Below the pieces are notes generated by a model. It ran no database searches. It worked only from the letters and a program-made list of their open reading frames with translations, and was not told the DNA's origin. A stretch of 64,000 nt of DNA from Cellulomonas xiejunii (GTDB lineage Bacteria; Actinomycetota; Actinomycetes; Actinomycetales; Cellulomonadaceae). The DNA is taken from contig NZ_CP101987.1 of the NCBI RefSeq assembly GCF_024508315.1, forward strand, positions 2,542,001-2,606,000, read 5' to 3'. Positions 7,818 through 16,473 of this stretch are shown here, piece after piece; position 1 is the stretch's first letter; each line of letters starts with the position of its first letter. Made by a program: the position numbers and the translations under genes.

Positions 7818-9302
7818 TCAGTCGACCCCCACCCACCACGCGGCACCGGCGGCCGGGCCGGCGACGACGACCTCCAGCGCAGGGTGCGCGGCACGGAGAG
7901 CGTCCGCCGCGGAGCGTGCTGCGGCAGGGTCGACGTCGACGCCGTGCACGAGCGTCACCCCCTGCGGGCCGCGCACGTCCGTGAGCAGCGCAGCCACGGC
8001 GCCCGGCACCTCGTCCGCGCTCGCGGGGGTCCCGGAACGCAGCCGTCGCAGAGCGTCGGCTCCGGCCTCGGGCGCGACGTGGGGGTCCGCGACGAGGGCG
8101 AGGCACGCGACGACCGCCGGGCCGTCCCCCGCCGTCGCCAGCAGGTCGAAGCCCGCACCGGCGGGAGCAGCAGCCGCAGGCCCGACGCCCGCGCCGACGA
8201 CGACGACCTGCCCGGCACGCGTGTCGACGGCGGCACGGGCGACCTGCTCGACGTCGGGGTCTGGGCCCACGAGCGTCACCGCACCGCACGTCGCGTACCA
8301 GGCCGACAACCCGGGCGACGGCGTGAGCACGACGAGCCCCCGGTCGGCCGGTGCGGGCTCGTCGACGCGCCGCACCACGACCTGCTCCCGGGCCGGGCCG
8401 GGCACGAGCGCGATCGCCGCGGCCGGGTCGTCGCAGTGCACGTGCGCGTGCCACGATCCCCCGGCGTCGACGACGGCGACTGCGTCTCCCACGCCCTGCA
8501 GCGCGACGGCGAGGCCGGCGGCCCCGGGCCAGGTGGCCCCCACGAGCATCATCACCTCGTACGCGCCGCCCGAGGCCGGCCCGCAGCCGGCGACGACGTC
8601 CGGGCCTGCGTGGGGCAGCCACGCCAGGTCCAGGTCGCCCTCCTGCAGGGCCAGCCCTCCGGTGCGCAGGGTGTGCACGAGCGCGTCCAGCACGACGAGC
8701 AGCGCGCACGCGCCCGCGTCGACCACGCGCGCAGCCCGCAGGACGTCGTGGCTCGCGCTGAGCCGGTCCAGGTCGGCGCGGGCGGCCTCGGTCGCCGCCG
8801 CCAGGACCTCGGCGGGCGGACCGTCGATCCCCCGCATGCCGTCCCGCGCGTGCCTCGCGACCTCGCGGGCGATCGTCAGGACGGTCCCCTCCTGGGGGTC
8901 CGGCACCGCGTCCCGTGCCGCGCTCGCGGCCCGCTCGAGGCCGCCGACGAGAGCCGCCGTGCCGTCCCGGTCCGCCGGCGGACCCTCCGCCAGGCCCGCC
9001 GACAGGCCGACGAGCCACTGGCTCAGGATGATCCCGGAGTTGCCGCGTGCGGCCCTGGCAGCACCGCGGGCGAACGTCGCGAGGAGCTCGGACGGCCCGT
9101 CGAGCCCCCGGTCCGCCGCGACGGCCGCCGCACCGCCCGCGATCGTCAGCGTGACGTTCGAGCCGGTGTCCGCGTCAGGGACGGGGAACACGTTGACGGC
9201 GTCGATGAGCTCCCGCGCGGCCCGGCACGCGGTGAGCGCCCCGGCCGCCCACGCGCGTACGGCGTCGCCGTCGAGCACGACCTGTCGCGCCGCGACCTCC
9301 AC
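7818..9302 (-). CDS. DAK2/FakA-like fatty-acid kinase-family protein
   Basis: A 494-residue cytoplasmic protein with an N-terminal DhaL/DAK2 domain. The nucleotide-binding motif PDADTGSNVTLT lies near residue 45 and ARGNSGIILSQ near 85; the C-terminal half resembles the domain shared with FakA, which phosphorylates fatty acids bound to FakB (DegV-like) proteins. No fakB is in the window. GTG at 9302 is chosen because it has a good ribosome site (GGAGAGGGAG about 5 bases upstream); the frame stays open far upstream by chance. The order rpmB, DAK2 protein, recG is conserved in actinobacteria and many firmicutes. Confidence 0.85.
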   Translation of the reverse strand: MEVAARQVVLDGDAVRAWAAGALTACRAARELIDAVNVFPVPDADTGSNVTLTIAGGAAAVAADRGLDGPSELLATFARGAARAARGNSGIILSQWLVGLSAGLAEGPPADRDGTAALVGGLERAASAARDAVPDPQEGTVLTIAREVARHARDGMRGIDGPPAEVLAAATEAARADLDRLSASHDVLRAARVVDAGACALLVVLDALVHTLRTGGLALQEGDLDLAWLPHAGPDVVAGCGPASGGAYEVMMLVGATWPGAAGLAVALQGVGDAVAVVDAGGSWHAHVHCDDPAAAIALVPGPAREQVVVRRVDEPAPADRGLVVLTPSPGLSAWYATCGAVTLVGPDPDVEQVARAAVDTRAGQVVVVGAGVGPAAAAPAGAGFDLLATAGDGPAVVACLALVADPHVAPEAGADALRRLRSGTPASADEVPGAVAALLTDVRGPQGVTLVHGVDVDPAAARSAADALRAAHPALEVVVAGPAAGAAWWVGVD

Positions 9303-9657
9303 GCGTATCTCCCTCTCCACTCGCTGCGCCGGACCGGCGCGGGTGACGTGGTGCGGCAGCCGACGGCGGTCGGCCACCGACCGTGGCCGACCGCGGCCGA
9401 CCACAGACGCTACCGACCGGCACCCCGCGGGACCGTCGCCGCCCACTGTGCCGCACGCCGCCCACATTTGGGTGCTACCCCGACGATGGGCTAGTCTTGC
9501 CCGGTTGCCCGGACACCGTCCGGCACCCCCACAGACCCTTCCGACGCACCGTCGTGCGGTCCTGGCCCTCGGGCCGGGTCGACGCGCGGGAGCGCGGGAC
9601 ACGTGCACGACCCCCCGGGCCCGTCGGCCCGCGACAGGACAGAACCAGGAGAAGACC
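9303..9657. other. Divergent intergenic region upstream of rpmB and the DAK2 gene
   Basis: 355 bases without a gene. It contains the probable rpmB promoter at 9468-9497 and a leader of about 150 bases that ends in a strong ribosome site. No riboswitch-like structure or small ORF was recognised. Confidence 0.6.
9468..9497 (+). promoter_or_regulatory. Candidate sigma-A-type promoter of rpmB
   Basis: -35 TTGGGT at 9468-9473, an 18-base spacer, and -10 TAGTCT at 9492-9497. This would give an rpmB leader of roughly 150 bases. Confidence 0.45.
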
Positions 9658-9849
9658 GTGGCTGCCAACTGCGACGTCTGCGCCAAGCGCCCGAGCTTCG
9701 GGCACAGCATCTCGCACTCCCACGTGCGTACGAAGCGGCGTTGGAACCCGAACATCCAGCGTGTGCGGGTGGTCGTCGCCGGCACCCCGAAGCGCCTCAA
9801 CGTGTGCACGTCGTGCCTCAAGGCCGGCAAGGTGCAGCGCGCGGTCTGA
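9658..9849 (+). CDS. rpmB: 50S ribosomal protein L28
   Basis: A 63-residue large-subunit ribosomal protein. It is the zinc-binding (C+) form, with CxxC pairs at Cys5/Cys8 and Cys50/Cys53, so a zinc-free paralogue could exist elsewhere under zinc control. The GTG start at 9658 has the ribosome site CCAGGAGAAG 5-8 bases upstream. A perfect-stem terminator follows at 9903-9936. Confidence 0.97.
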   Translation: MAANCDVCAKRPSFGHSISHSHVRTKRRWNPNIQRVRVVVAGTPKRLNVCTSCLKAGKVQRAV

Positions 9850-9902
9850 CCGCACAGCACCCTGCGCCGGGGCGACCCGACGCGGAAGCACGCACGACAC
9901 GC

Positions 9903-9936
9903 CGAAGGCCCACGAGCAACTGCTCGTGGGCCTTCG
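9903..9936 (+). terminator. Intrinsic terminator hairpin after rpmB
   Basis: Perfect 16-bp inverted repeat beginning CGAAGGCCCACGAGCA with a two-base centre; GC-rich stem. It is not followed by a long T run, as is usual in high-GC actinobacteria. Confidence 0.75.
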
Positions 9937-9968
9937 TGCTGCCTGGCACCTGTGGCAGGGTGGTCGCC

Positions 9969-10493
9969 ATGGTCGAGCACATCGGCGAGGTCACCATCCG
10001 CCCCGCGACGACGCGTGACGCTGCCGACATCGCGGGCGTACACGTCCGGTCGTGGCAGGAGGGGTACGCGGGCATCGTCCCCGACGACCACCTGCGCGCG
10101 CTCGACCCCGCGTCCCGGGTCGAGGACTGGACGCGGCGCCTCACCCCCGGCCCCGACAACCGCGTGCGCACCTACGTCGCCGAGGCGGGCGGCCGGGTCC
10201 TGGGGTTCGCCTCGTACGGGCCGAGCCGTGACGAGGACGCGCGACGTGGCGAGCGCGAGATCTACGCGATCTACCTGGACCCGGGCACGTGGGGGCACGG
10301 TGTCGCACGTGACCTGATCCGGACGGTCCTGGCCCAGGTCGGCGAGCAGACCCCGGTGTCGTTGTGGGTACCGGCCGACAACGACCGAGCTCGCCACTTC
10401 TACCGCCGCCACGGCTTCTCCCCCGACGGCGTCGAACGCCTCGAGACCGTCGGCGGCGCCGACCTGCTGGAGGTGCGGTACCGCCGAGGCTGA
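9969..10493 (+). CDS. GNAT-family N-acetyltransferase
   Basis: A 174-residue single-domain acetyltransferase. The acetyl-CoA-binding region runs from IYAIYLDPGTWGHGVARDL (about 97-115), where the usual RGxGxG/A loop is reduced to WGHGVA, and the C-terminal NDRARHFYRRHGF motif (about 137-150) is canonical. The substrate cannot be assigned. The start is ATG 9969; a weak -10-like CAGGGT at 9956-9961 sits 7 bases upstream with no ribosome site, which suggests an independent leaderless transcript after the rpmB terminator. Confidence 0.88.
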   Translation: MVEHIGEVTIRPATTRDAADIAGVHVRSWQEGYAGIVPDDHLRALDPASRVEDWTRRLTPGPDNRVRTYVAEAGGRVLGFASYGPSRDEDARRGEREIYAIYLDPGTWGHGVARDLIRTVLAQVGEQTPVSLWVPADNDRARHFYRRHGFSPDGVERLETVGGADLLEVRYRRG

Positions 10494-10532
10494 CGCCCGC
10501 GGCAGGGTCGTCCGTGCCCCGCAGACGCGCCC

Positions 10533-11510
10533 CTAGTCGCCGAAGTGGTCCCACCCCGTCGTCACCGCACGCGGCGGCTCACCGCCCACGAGCACGAGGT
10601 CCGACCCGCGGCTCGACACCACCCCGATCGCACCGAACGGCTCCGGGAGCGGCGCTCCCGGAGGGAACGTCGCCAGCAGGCCGTGGTCCTCGCCGCCCGT
10701 CAGCAGCCACTGCGTCAGGTCCGCGCCCAGTGCGGCGGCGGCGCCGGCCAGGCGCGACGCGTCCTGCACGAACGCCACCGCGGGATCCTCGAGGTGGAGC
10801 GTCACCCCGCTGGCGCGCGCGATCCGGGAGGCGTCGCGCAGCAGGCCGTCCGAGACGTCGAGCATCGCCGTCGCCCCGGCACGAGCAGCGGCCGGGCCCG
10901 CGTCCAGGGGAGGCGTCGGGGCCCGGTAGAAGGCCGTCAGCCCGGGGTCCGTCTCCGGCAGCCCCGCGCTCAGCAGCGCGAGGCCCGCCGCCGACCAGCC
11001 GCGTCGGCCCGCGTACGCCACCACGTCACCGGCGCGCGCCCCGCTGCGCAGCACCGGGGCGCGCCCCTCGAGGTCGCCGTGCGCGGTGACCGACACGACG
11101 ATCGTCGGGCCACCGGAGAGGTCGCCTCCGACCACGCCCACGTCCAGCGGCCGGCACGCGTCCCCCAGACCCCGCGCGAGCCCCTCGACCCAGGCCACCG
11201 GCGTGCCCCCGGGCACCACGAGCCCCACGACCAGCGCCACCGGGCGGGCACCCATCGCGGCGACGTCGGCGAGGTTCTGCGCGGCGGCACGGCGCCCGAC
11301 GTCCTCACCGGTGGACCAGCGGCGGCGGAAGTGCACGTCCTCGACCAGCACGTCGCAGGTCACGACGTACCGGCCGTCCGGCGCGACCACCACGGCCGCG
11401 TCGTCACCGGGCGGCACGAGGGTCCGGGACCCCACCGGCAGGTGGGGGAAGATGCGGTCGAGCAGGTCCTGCTCGGAGAGATCGGCGACGACGGGGCTCT
11501 CGGCAGGCAC
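10533..11510 (-). CDS. thiL: Thiamine-monophosphate kinase
   Basis: A 325-residue ATP-dependent kinase that converts thiamine monophosphate to the active diphosphate. It has the PurM/ThiL fold: PPGDDAAVV near 34-42, the metal-binding VTCDVLVEDVHF near 51-62, GGDLS near 150, and MLDVSDGLLRD near 217-227. The length is normal. The GTG start at 11510 lies 6 bases from a TAGCGT -10 box on the minus strand, so the message is probably leaderless. It is divergent from the DUF3515 lipoprotein gene. Confidence 0.95.
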   Translation of the reverse strand: MPAESPVVADLSEQDLLDRIFPHLPVGSRTLVPPGDDAAVVVAPDGRYVVTCDVLVEDVHFRRRWSTGEDVGRRAAAQNLADVAAMGARPVALVVGLVVPGGTPVAWVEGLARGLGDACRPLDVGVVGGDLSGGPTIVVSVTAHGDLEGRAPVLRSGARAGDVVAYAGRRGWSAAGLALLSAGLPETDPGLTAFYRAPTPPLDAGPAAARAGATAMLDVSDGLLRDASRIARASGVTLHLEDPAVAFVQDASRLAGAAAALGADLTQWLLTGGEDHGLLATFPPGAPLPEPFGAIGVVSSRGSDLVLVGGEPPRAVTTGWDHFGD

Positions 11511-11516
11511 CCGCCC

Positions 11517-11522
11517 ACGCTA
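11517..11522 (-). promoter_or_regulatory. -10 box TAGCGT for thiL, leaderless start
   Basis: Minus-strand TAGCGT with a 6-base gap to the GTG at 11510 and no ribosome-binding site. It supports that start codon. Confidence 0.5.
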
Positions 11523-11589
11523 GACCGTCCGCTCGTGCGTCGCGGCCACCCGTCCGCGCCGCACGGCCATGCACCCCCTTCACGGCCGG

Positions 11590-11595
11590 TAGCGT
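11590..11595 (+). promoter_or_regulatory. -10 box TAGCGT for DUF3515 gene, leaderless start
   Basis: TAGCGT with a 6-base gap to the GTG at 11602. The same hexamer and the same spacing occur on the opposite strand for thiL, giving a divergent leaderless pair. Confidence 0.5.
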
Positions 11596-11601
11596 TGACG
11601 T

Positions 11602-12075
11602 GTGCTCCACCGCCCCACCATCGCGGCCGGCGCGGCCGCGACCGCGCTCGTCACCCTGTCCGGGTGCTCGCCCACCGTCCCCGTCACCGTCGCACCGTCC
11701 GCGACCGACCCCGTGTGCGCCTCGGTCGTGCTGGCGCTGCCCCGGTCGCTCGGCGAGGGGCTGGAGCAGGTCGACACCGACGCGCAGGCAACCGCCGCGT
11801 GGGGTGATCCGCGGTCCGCCGTCGTGCTGCGGTGCGGCGTCGAGCCCTTGGGCCCGACGACCGAGCGCTGCCAGTCGGTGACCACGACCCGGGGCCCGAC
11901 GATCGACTGGGTCGTGGTCGAGGACGACGGCGACTGGACCTTCACGACCTACGGACGTGTGCCCGCGGTCGAGCTCGTGGTGCCGGAGGCGGTCGCGACG
12001 ACCCGCTCGACGGCGTTCGTCGACCTGCTGGGCCCCGCCGTCGCGCTGACGGAGCAGCAGCGCTCCTGCCTGTGA
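11602..12075 (+). CDS. DUF3515-family lipoprotein
   Basis: A 157-residue secreted lipoprotein: a signal peptide with lipobox LSGC (Cys22) followed by a small domain with the conserved features of DUF3515 (DPVCASVVLALP near 32-43, WGDPRSAVVLRCG near 63-75, and a C-terminal TRSTAFVDLLGP motif). The function is unknown; the family is nearly always beside ddl or thiL in actinobacteria, which hints at an envelope role. The last five codons plus stop (QRSCL, TGA) are the first unit of an exact three-fold 18-bp repeat, so readthrough of one or two stops would simply add QRSCL copies. Confidence 0.85.
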   Translation: MLHRPTIAAGAAATALVTLSGCSPTVPVTVAPSATDPVCASVVLALPRSLGEGLEQVDTDAQATAAWGDPRSAVVLRCGVEPLGPTTERCQSVTTTRGPTIDWVVVEDDGDWTFTTYGRVPAVELVVPEAVATTRSTAFVDLLGPAVALTEQQRSCL

Positions 12076-12111
12076 CAGCGCTCCTGCCTGTGACAGCGCT
12101 CCTGCCTGTGA
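12058..12111 (+). repeat. Exact 3 x 18-bp tandem repeat carrying a stop codon
   Basis: Unit CAGCGCTCCTGCCTGTGA at 12058-12075, 12076-12093 and 12094-12111. Eighteen bases is six codons, so all three TGA stops are in the DUF3515 frame. The repeat ends 10 bases before the convergent ddl stop. Confidence 0.97.
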
Positions 12112-12121
12112 CGCCGACGGC

Positions 12122-13294
12122 TCAGCGCAGGCCGAGGGGCCGCTCGAGCGCGAGGCTCACGAGCTCGTCGACGAGCTCGTCGTAGCCGAGTCCCGAGACC
12201 TCCCACATCCGCGGGTACATCGAGTAGGGCGTGAACCCCGGCATCGTGTTGATCTCGTTGACGACGACCTCGCCGTCCTCGCGCACGAACACGTCGACGC
12301 GGGCGAGGCCCTCGCACCCGACGGCCTCGAACGCGCGCACGGCGACGTCCTGCACGCGTGCCACCACGTCGGGCGCGAGCTCCGCCGGGCACGCGAGCGT
12401 CACGCCCGCCTCGTCGAGGTACTTCGCCTCGAAGTCGTAGAAGGCGTGCCGTGCGTCGGTCACGACGATCTCCCCCGGCAACGAGGCGCGCGGGGGCGAC
12501 CCCGCGCGGCCGCCGAGGACGCCGCACTCGATCTCGCGGCCGACGATCGCCGCCTCGATGATGACCTTGGGGTCGTGCTCGCGGGCCTCGGCGACCGCTG
12601 CCGGCAGGTCCGCCGGGTCCTCGACGCGCGAGATCCCCAGGCTCGAGCCGGCGCGTGCGGGCTTGACGAACAGCGGGAGCCCGAGCTCCGCGACGACGGT
12701 GTCCACGGTCTGCGCGTCCACGGTGCGGCCGGCCGGCAGCACCCGGAACGGCCCGATCCGCAGGCCGGAGCCGGCGAGCACGAGCTTCATCATGTGCTTG
12801 TCCATGCCGACGGCCGACGCGAGCACGCCCGACCCCACGTAGCGCACGTCGGCGAGCTCGAGCAGCCCCTGGACGGTCCCGTCCTCACCGAACGGCCCGT
12901 GCAGGAGCGGGAACACCACGTCCACGGCCTCCAGCGGGGACTCCAGCCGCCCGTCGCGCAGCACCTGCACCTCACGGTCGGCGGTGCCCTGCGGCAGCAG
13001 CACGTGGGTCGACGTGTCCTCGACCTGCGGGAGCCGCCCGTCGCGGATGGCCCAGTGGTCCGGGTCGTCGTCCGCGAGCACCCACTGCCCCGCGCGCGTG
13101 ATCCCGACCGCGACGACGTCGTACCGCTCCCGGTCGATCGCGCGCAGCACACCACCGGCGGTCGCGCAGCTGATCGCGTGCTCGCCGGAGCGTCCCCCGA
13201 AGAGCACCATGACCCGCGGGCGGCGAGCCGCCGCGGGACCGTCACGGTGGGTGGGTGTGCCGTCGTCGGCCGGGGGGATCCTCGTGGCGTCCAT
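12122..13294 (-). CDS. ddl: D-alanine--D-alanine ligase
   Basis: A 390-residue ATP-grasp ligase making the D-Ala-D-Ala dipeptide for peptidoglycan precursors. It shows the family blocks: LFGGRSGEHAISC near 31-43, LHGPFGEDGTVQG near 128-140, the ATP-binding FVKPARAGSSLGI near 210-222, and the C-terminal metal-binding VNEINTMPGFTPYSMYP near 343-359. An N-terminal polar extension of about 25 residues precedes the fold. A TAGGGT -10-like box (minus strand, 13304-13309) lies 9 bases upstream of the ATG, so the leader is at most a base or two. Confidence 0.96.
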   Translation of the reverse strand: MDATRIPPADDGTPTHRDGPAAARRPRVMVLFGGRSGEHAISCATAGGVLRAIDRERYDVVAVGITRAGQWVLADDDPDHWAIRDGRLPQVEDTSTHVLLPQGTADREVQVLRDGRLESPLEAVDVVFPLLHGPFGEDGTVQGLLELADVRYVGSGVLASAVGMDKHMMKLVLAGSGLRIGPFRVLPAGRTVDAQTVDTVVAELGLPLFVKPARAGSSLGISRVEDPADLPAAVAEAREHDPKVIIEAAIVGREIECGVLGGRAGSPPRASLPGEIVVTDARHAFYDFEAKYLDEAGVTLACPAELAPDVVARVQDVAVRAFEAVGCEGLARVDVFVREDGEVVVNEINTMPGFTPYSMYPRMWEVSGLGYDELVDELVSLALERPLGLR

Positions 13295-13355
13295 CGCGCA
13301 CAGACCCTACCCTCCCGGTCGCGGCTCGGACGCCCGCGCGCCGTCTCCTCCGGCG

Positions 13356-13361
13356 TACCCT
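13356..13361 (+). promoter_or_regulatory. -10 box TACCCT for trans-sulfuration enzyme gene, leaderless start
   Basis: TACCCT with a 7-base gap to the GTG at 13369. It decides this start over an in-frame codon about 114 bases upstream that lies inside ddl's 5' end. Confidence 0.5.
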
Positions 13362-13368
13362 GCGACGC

Positions 13369-14601
13369 GTGACGACCCCGGCACCCGACTCCCCGGATCT
13401 TCCTCCCGCACCTCCGGCCGGGGTGTCCCCGCGCACCCTCGCCGTCAGCGCGGGGCGCCCGGCCCGTGTCCCCGGCGGCAGCCTCAACCCGCCGCTGGTG
13501 CTCACCTCGACCTTCGTGTCCCAGGGGGCGCCCGCGCCCGGCGAGCACCTCTACGGGCGCATCGGCACTCCCGCCTGGGAGCCGTTCGAGGACGCGCTCG
13601 CGGCCCTGGAGCGCACCGACCACGCCACCACGGCCCGGCGGGTCGACGGTCCGCCTGCCACCGTGTTCGCCTCCGGCATGGCGGCCATCGACGCGGTCGT
13701 GGCCCTCGTACCGCTCGGCGGCCGCGTCGTCGTGCCCCGGCACGCGTACCAGGTCACGCTGGTGCTGCTGCGTGAGCAGGCGGAGCGGGGCCTGCTGCGC
13801 GTGGACGCGGTCGACGTCGCCGACACCGACGCGGTGGTCGCGGCGGTGCGCGGGCAGGGCGAGCCGGCCGCGATGCTGTGGCTGGAGTCCCCGACCAACC
13901 CCATGCTCGAGGTGGCGGACGTCCCGGCGCTCGTCGCGGCGGCGCACGACGTCGGCGCGATCGTCGTCGTCGACAACACCTTCGCCACCCCGCTGACGCA
14001 GCGACCGCTCGCCCTGGGTGCGGACGTCGTCGTGCACTCCGTCACCAAGTACCTCGCGGGGCACTCCGACGTCGTCCTCGGCGCCACGGTCACGGACGAC
14101 GACGACCTGCACGCGCGGATCGTCGCCCACCGGACCACCCACGGCGCGATCGCCGGCCCGTTCGAGGTGTGGCTCGCACTGCGCGGTCTGCGCACGCTGG
14201 CCCTGCGGGTCGAGCGCGCCCAGGCCAACGCCGGTGAGCTCGCGCGCCGGCTCGCGACCCACGCGGACGTCGTCGAGGTCCGCTACCCCGGGCTCCCGCA
14301 GGACCCGGGGCACGCGCGTGCCGCAGCGCAGATGGACGGGTTCGGGGCGATCATCGGCCTGCAGCCCGTCGGCGGCCCCGCCGGCGCCGACGCCCTCGTC
14401 GACGCGGTCTCGCTGTGGGTCCCTGCGACGAGCCTCGGCGGGGTCGAGTCGACGCTCGAGCGCCGCCGCCGGTTCAGCACGGAGTCACCGACCGTTCCCG
14501 AGGACCTGGTGCGACTGTCTGTCGGGATCGAGGACGTCGAGGACCTGTGGAGGGACCTGGACGCCGCACTGGGTGCGGCAGGCCGCACGACCCGGACCTG
14601 A
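13369..14601 (+). CDS. PLP-dependent trans-sulfuration enzyme (Cys/Met metabolism family)
   Basis: A 410-residue pyridoxal-phosphate enzyme of the cystathionine gamma-synthase/lyase and methionine gamma-lyase superfamily. The Schiff-base lysine is Lys227 in SVTKYLAGHSD; the upstream VVVDNTFATP and ESPTNPMLEV blocks are typical cofactor contacts. I cannot separate synthase, gamma-lyase and O-acylhomoserine sulfhydrylase by eye; no other methionine gene is nearby. A Pro-rich N-terminal tail of about 20 residues is unusual. The start is supported by the -10 box 7 bases upstream. Confidence 0.9.
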   Translation: MTTPAPDSPDLPPAPPAGVSPRTLAVSAGRPARVPGGSLNPPLVLTSTFVSQGAPAPGEHLYGRIGTPAWEPFEDALAALERTDHATTARRVDGPPATVFASGMAAIDAVVALVPLGGRVVVPRHAYQVTLVLLREQAERGLLRVDAVDVADTDAVVAAVRGQGEPAAMLWLESPTNPMLEVADVPALVAAAHDVGAIVVVDNTFATPLTQRPLALGADVVVHSVTKYLAGHSDVVLGATVTDDDDLHARIVAHRTTHGAIAGPFEVWLALRGLRTLALRVERAQANAGELARRLATHADVVEVRYPGLPQDPGHARAAAQMDGFGAIIGLQPVGGPAGADALVDAVSLWVPATSLGGVESTLERRRRFSTESPTVPEDLVRLSVGIEDVEDLWRDLDAALGAAGRTTRT

Positions 14602-14605
14602 CCCA

Positions 14606-14633
14606 CCGGCTCGCGACAGACCGCGGGAGCCGG
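14606..14633. terminator. Hairpin between convergent genes
   Basis: Inverted repeat CCGGCTC/GAGCCGG with an inner GCG/CGC stem and a six-base loop. It is placed between the convergent trans-sulfuration gene and gpsA and could serve both. Confidence 0.55.
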
Positions 14634-14649
14634 GGTCGGGCCGAGACCC

Positions 14650-15693
14650 TCAGCCGTCCGACGCGCCCGTCCGGACCAGGCCCTCGGCCTTGTGCGGCCG
14701 CGCCAGCAGGAGCCCGGCGAGGCGGTCGACCGGCAGGTCCTCGTGCAGCACCTGCACGACCGCCGACGTGATCGGCATCTCGACCCCCAGGGAGGTCGCG
14801 AGCGCGAGCACCGAACGGCACGACTTGACGCCCTCGGCGGTGCCGCCGGTGGCGACGACCGCCTCGTCGAGCGTCATGCCCCGACCGATGTGCACGCCCA
14901 GGGTGTGGTTGCGGGAGTCCGGGGACGCGCAGGTCGCCATGAGGTCACCCATGCCGGCGAGACCCGGGAACGTGTCCGCGTCGGCCCCCAGCGCGAGCCC
15001 GAGCCGCGCGATCTCGACCAGACCGCGCGTGATGACCGTCGCCATCGTGTTGAAGCCCATCCCCCGGCCCTGCGAGATCCCCACCGCGAGCGCGATGACG
15101 TTCTTGACGGCGCCGCACAGCTCTACACCCACGACGTCGGGATTGGTGTACGGCCGGAAGTACGAGGACGCACAGGCGCGTGCGACGAGCTGGGCGGTCG
15201 CGTCGCTCGTCGACGCGACGACCGTCGCCGTGGGCTGCCGCTGCGCGATCTCGCGAGCGAGGTTCGGCCCCGAGAGCACCGCGACGCGGCTCGCGTCGAT
15301 GCGCAGGCTCTGCGCCACCACCTCGCTCATCCGCTGGTCGGTGTCGAGCTCGACACCCTTCATCAGGGACACGACCACCGCGTGGGCGGGCAGAGCGTCC
15401 GCCAGCGGGGCCAGCACCTCACGCGCCCGCTGCGAGGGGACGGCGACGGCGAGCACGTCGGCGTCGGCCACGGCAGCGCGTGCGTCGAGGGTGGCCGTCA
15501 CCCCCGCCGGCAGCTCGATGCCCGGCAGGTAGCGCGTGTTGCGGCCGTCGCGCGCGATCTCCTCCACCGTCGCCGCGTCGCGCCCCCACACGGTGACCGA
15601 GCAGCCCGCGTCGGCCATCACCGCCGCGAACGTCGTCCCCCAGCTGCCCGAGCCCAGCACCGTGGCGCGCAGCGGGGCGTCCTGCGCGCTCAC
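14650..15693 (-). CDS. gpsA: Glycerol-3-phosphate dehydrogenase [NAD(P)+]
   Basis: A 347-residue cytoplasmic enzyme reducing dihydroxyacetone phosphate to sn-glycerol 3-phosphate, the backbone of phospholipids. The Rossmann motif GSGSWGT is at 14-20 and the catalytic lysine is Lys197 in GAVKNVIAL, followed by the family's GLAGMGDLMATC segment. The GTG start at 15693 overlaps the plsC stop by 4 bp, so the enzyme that makes glycerol 3-phosphate and an acyltransferase that uses related lipids are translationally coupled. Confidence 0.97.
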   Translation of the reverse strand: MSAQDAPLRATVLGSGSWGTTFAAVMADAGCSVTVWGRDAATVEEIARDGRNTRYLPGIELPAGVTATLDARAAVADADVLAVAVPSQRAREVLAPLADALPAHAVVVSLMKGVELDTDQRMSEVVAQSLRIDASRVAVLSGPNLAREIAQRQPTATVVASTSDATAQLVARACASSYFRPYTNPDVVGVELCGAVKNVIALAVGISQGRGMGFNTMATVITRGLVEIARLGLALGADADTFPGLAGMGDLMATCASPDSRNHTLGVHIGRGMTLDEAVVATGGTAEGVKSCRSVLALATSLGVEMPITSAVVQVLHEDLPVDRLAGLLLARPHKAEGLVRTGASDG

Positions 15694-16424
15694 GCCGCCG
15701 CCTCGTCGCCGGACGCACGCCTGCGCCGCATGTCGTACCGCTCGGCGGGCGCCTGCTCGCCGCGGATCTGCTCGAGGAGGTCCGTGATGGCCGACATGAC
15801 GCGCTCGGTGGCCTCGCGCAGCGTCGCGGTGTCCTGCGGCCGGTCGTAGAGGTCCGACAGGTCGACAGGAGGCCCCGCCACGATCGTGACCTTCTTGCGG
15901 GGGAACGGCTTGAGCACCTTGCCGTAGCGCGCCAGCAGGTCCTGCATGCCCCACTGCGCGACGGGCACGACGGGGGCGCGGGTCGTCAGCGCGAGGCGGG
16001 CCACACCGGTGCGCCCTGCCATGGGCCACAGGTCGGGATCACGCGTGAGGGTCCCCTCCGGGAAGACCGCGACGCACTCACCCGCCTCGACGGCCGTGAC
16101 GGCCGACCGCAGCGAGTCACCCGCGGCGGCGGTCTCACGGTGGACGGGGATCTGGCCCGTGGCCCGCAGGACCGGCCCGACGACGGGCACGCGGAACAGC
16201 GACGACTTCGCGAGCACGCGGGGCACGTGCCCGTTGTCCCACAGGTAGTGCGCGAACGTCAGCGGGTCCACCTCGGTCATGTGGTTGGCGACGGCGATGA
16301 AGCCACCCTCGGCGGGCAGGTGCTCGGCACCGTGCCAGTCGGGACGGGTCGTCGCGAACAGGAACGGACGCACGATCCGTGCGACGTTGCGGTAGGCGAG
16401 GTTGGAACGCGACGGCGACGGCAC
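15690..16424 (-). CDS. plsC: 1-acyl-sn-glycerol-3-phosphate acyltransferase
   Basis: A 244-residue membrane-associated acyltransferase of phospholipid synthesis. The catalytic HX4D is His48-Asp53 (NHMTEVD) and the acceptor-binding FPEGT is at 122-126. The start is uncertain: GTG 16424 gives the usual family N-terminus and a 49-bp gap from murA, whereas GTG 16496 would overlap murA by 23 bp; neither has a clear ribosome site. It lies between murA and gpsA on one probable operon, linking peptidoglycan and lipid synthesis. Confidence 0.9.
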   Translation of the reverse strand: MPSPSRSNLAYRNVARIVRPFLFATTRPDWHGAEHLPAEGGFIAVANHMTEVDPLTFAHYLWDNGHVPRVLAKSSLFRVPVVGPVLRATGQIPVHRETAAAGDSLRSAVTAVEAGECVAVFPEGTLTRDPDLWPMAGRTGVARLALTTRAPVVPVAQWGMQDLLARYGKVLKPFPRKKVTIVAGPPVDLSDLYDRPQDTATLREATERVMSAITDLLEQIRGEQAPAERYDMRRRRASGDEAAA

Positions 16425-16473
16425 GGGAACCGATGGTAGCCGGGGCGGCGCCGCGCGCGGACCGCCGTCCGGG

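Noticed and set aside
5450..7984. Open frame of 844 codons antisense to recG
   Set aside because: RecG on the minus strand is unambiguous; this is a mirror of its codon bias.
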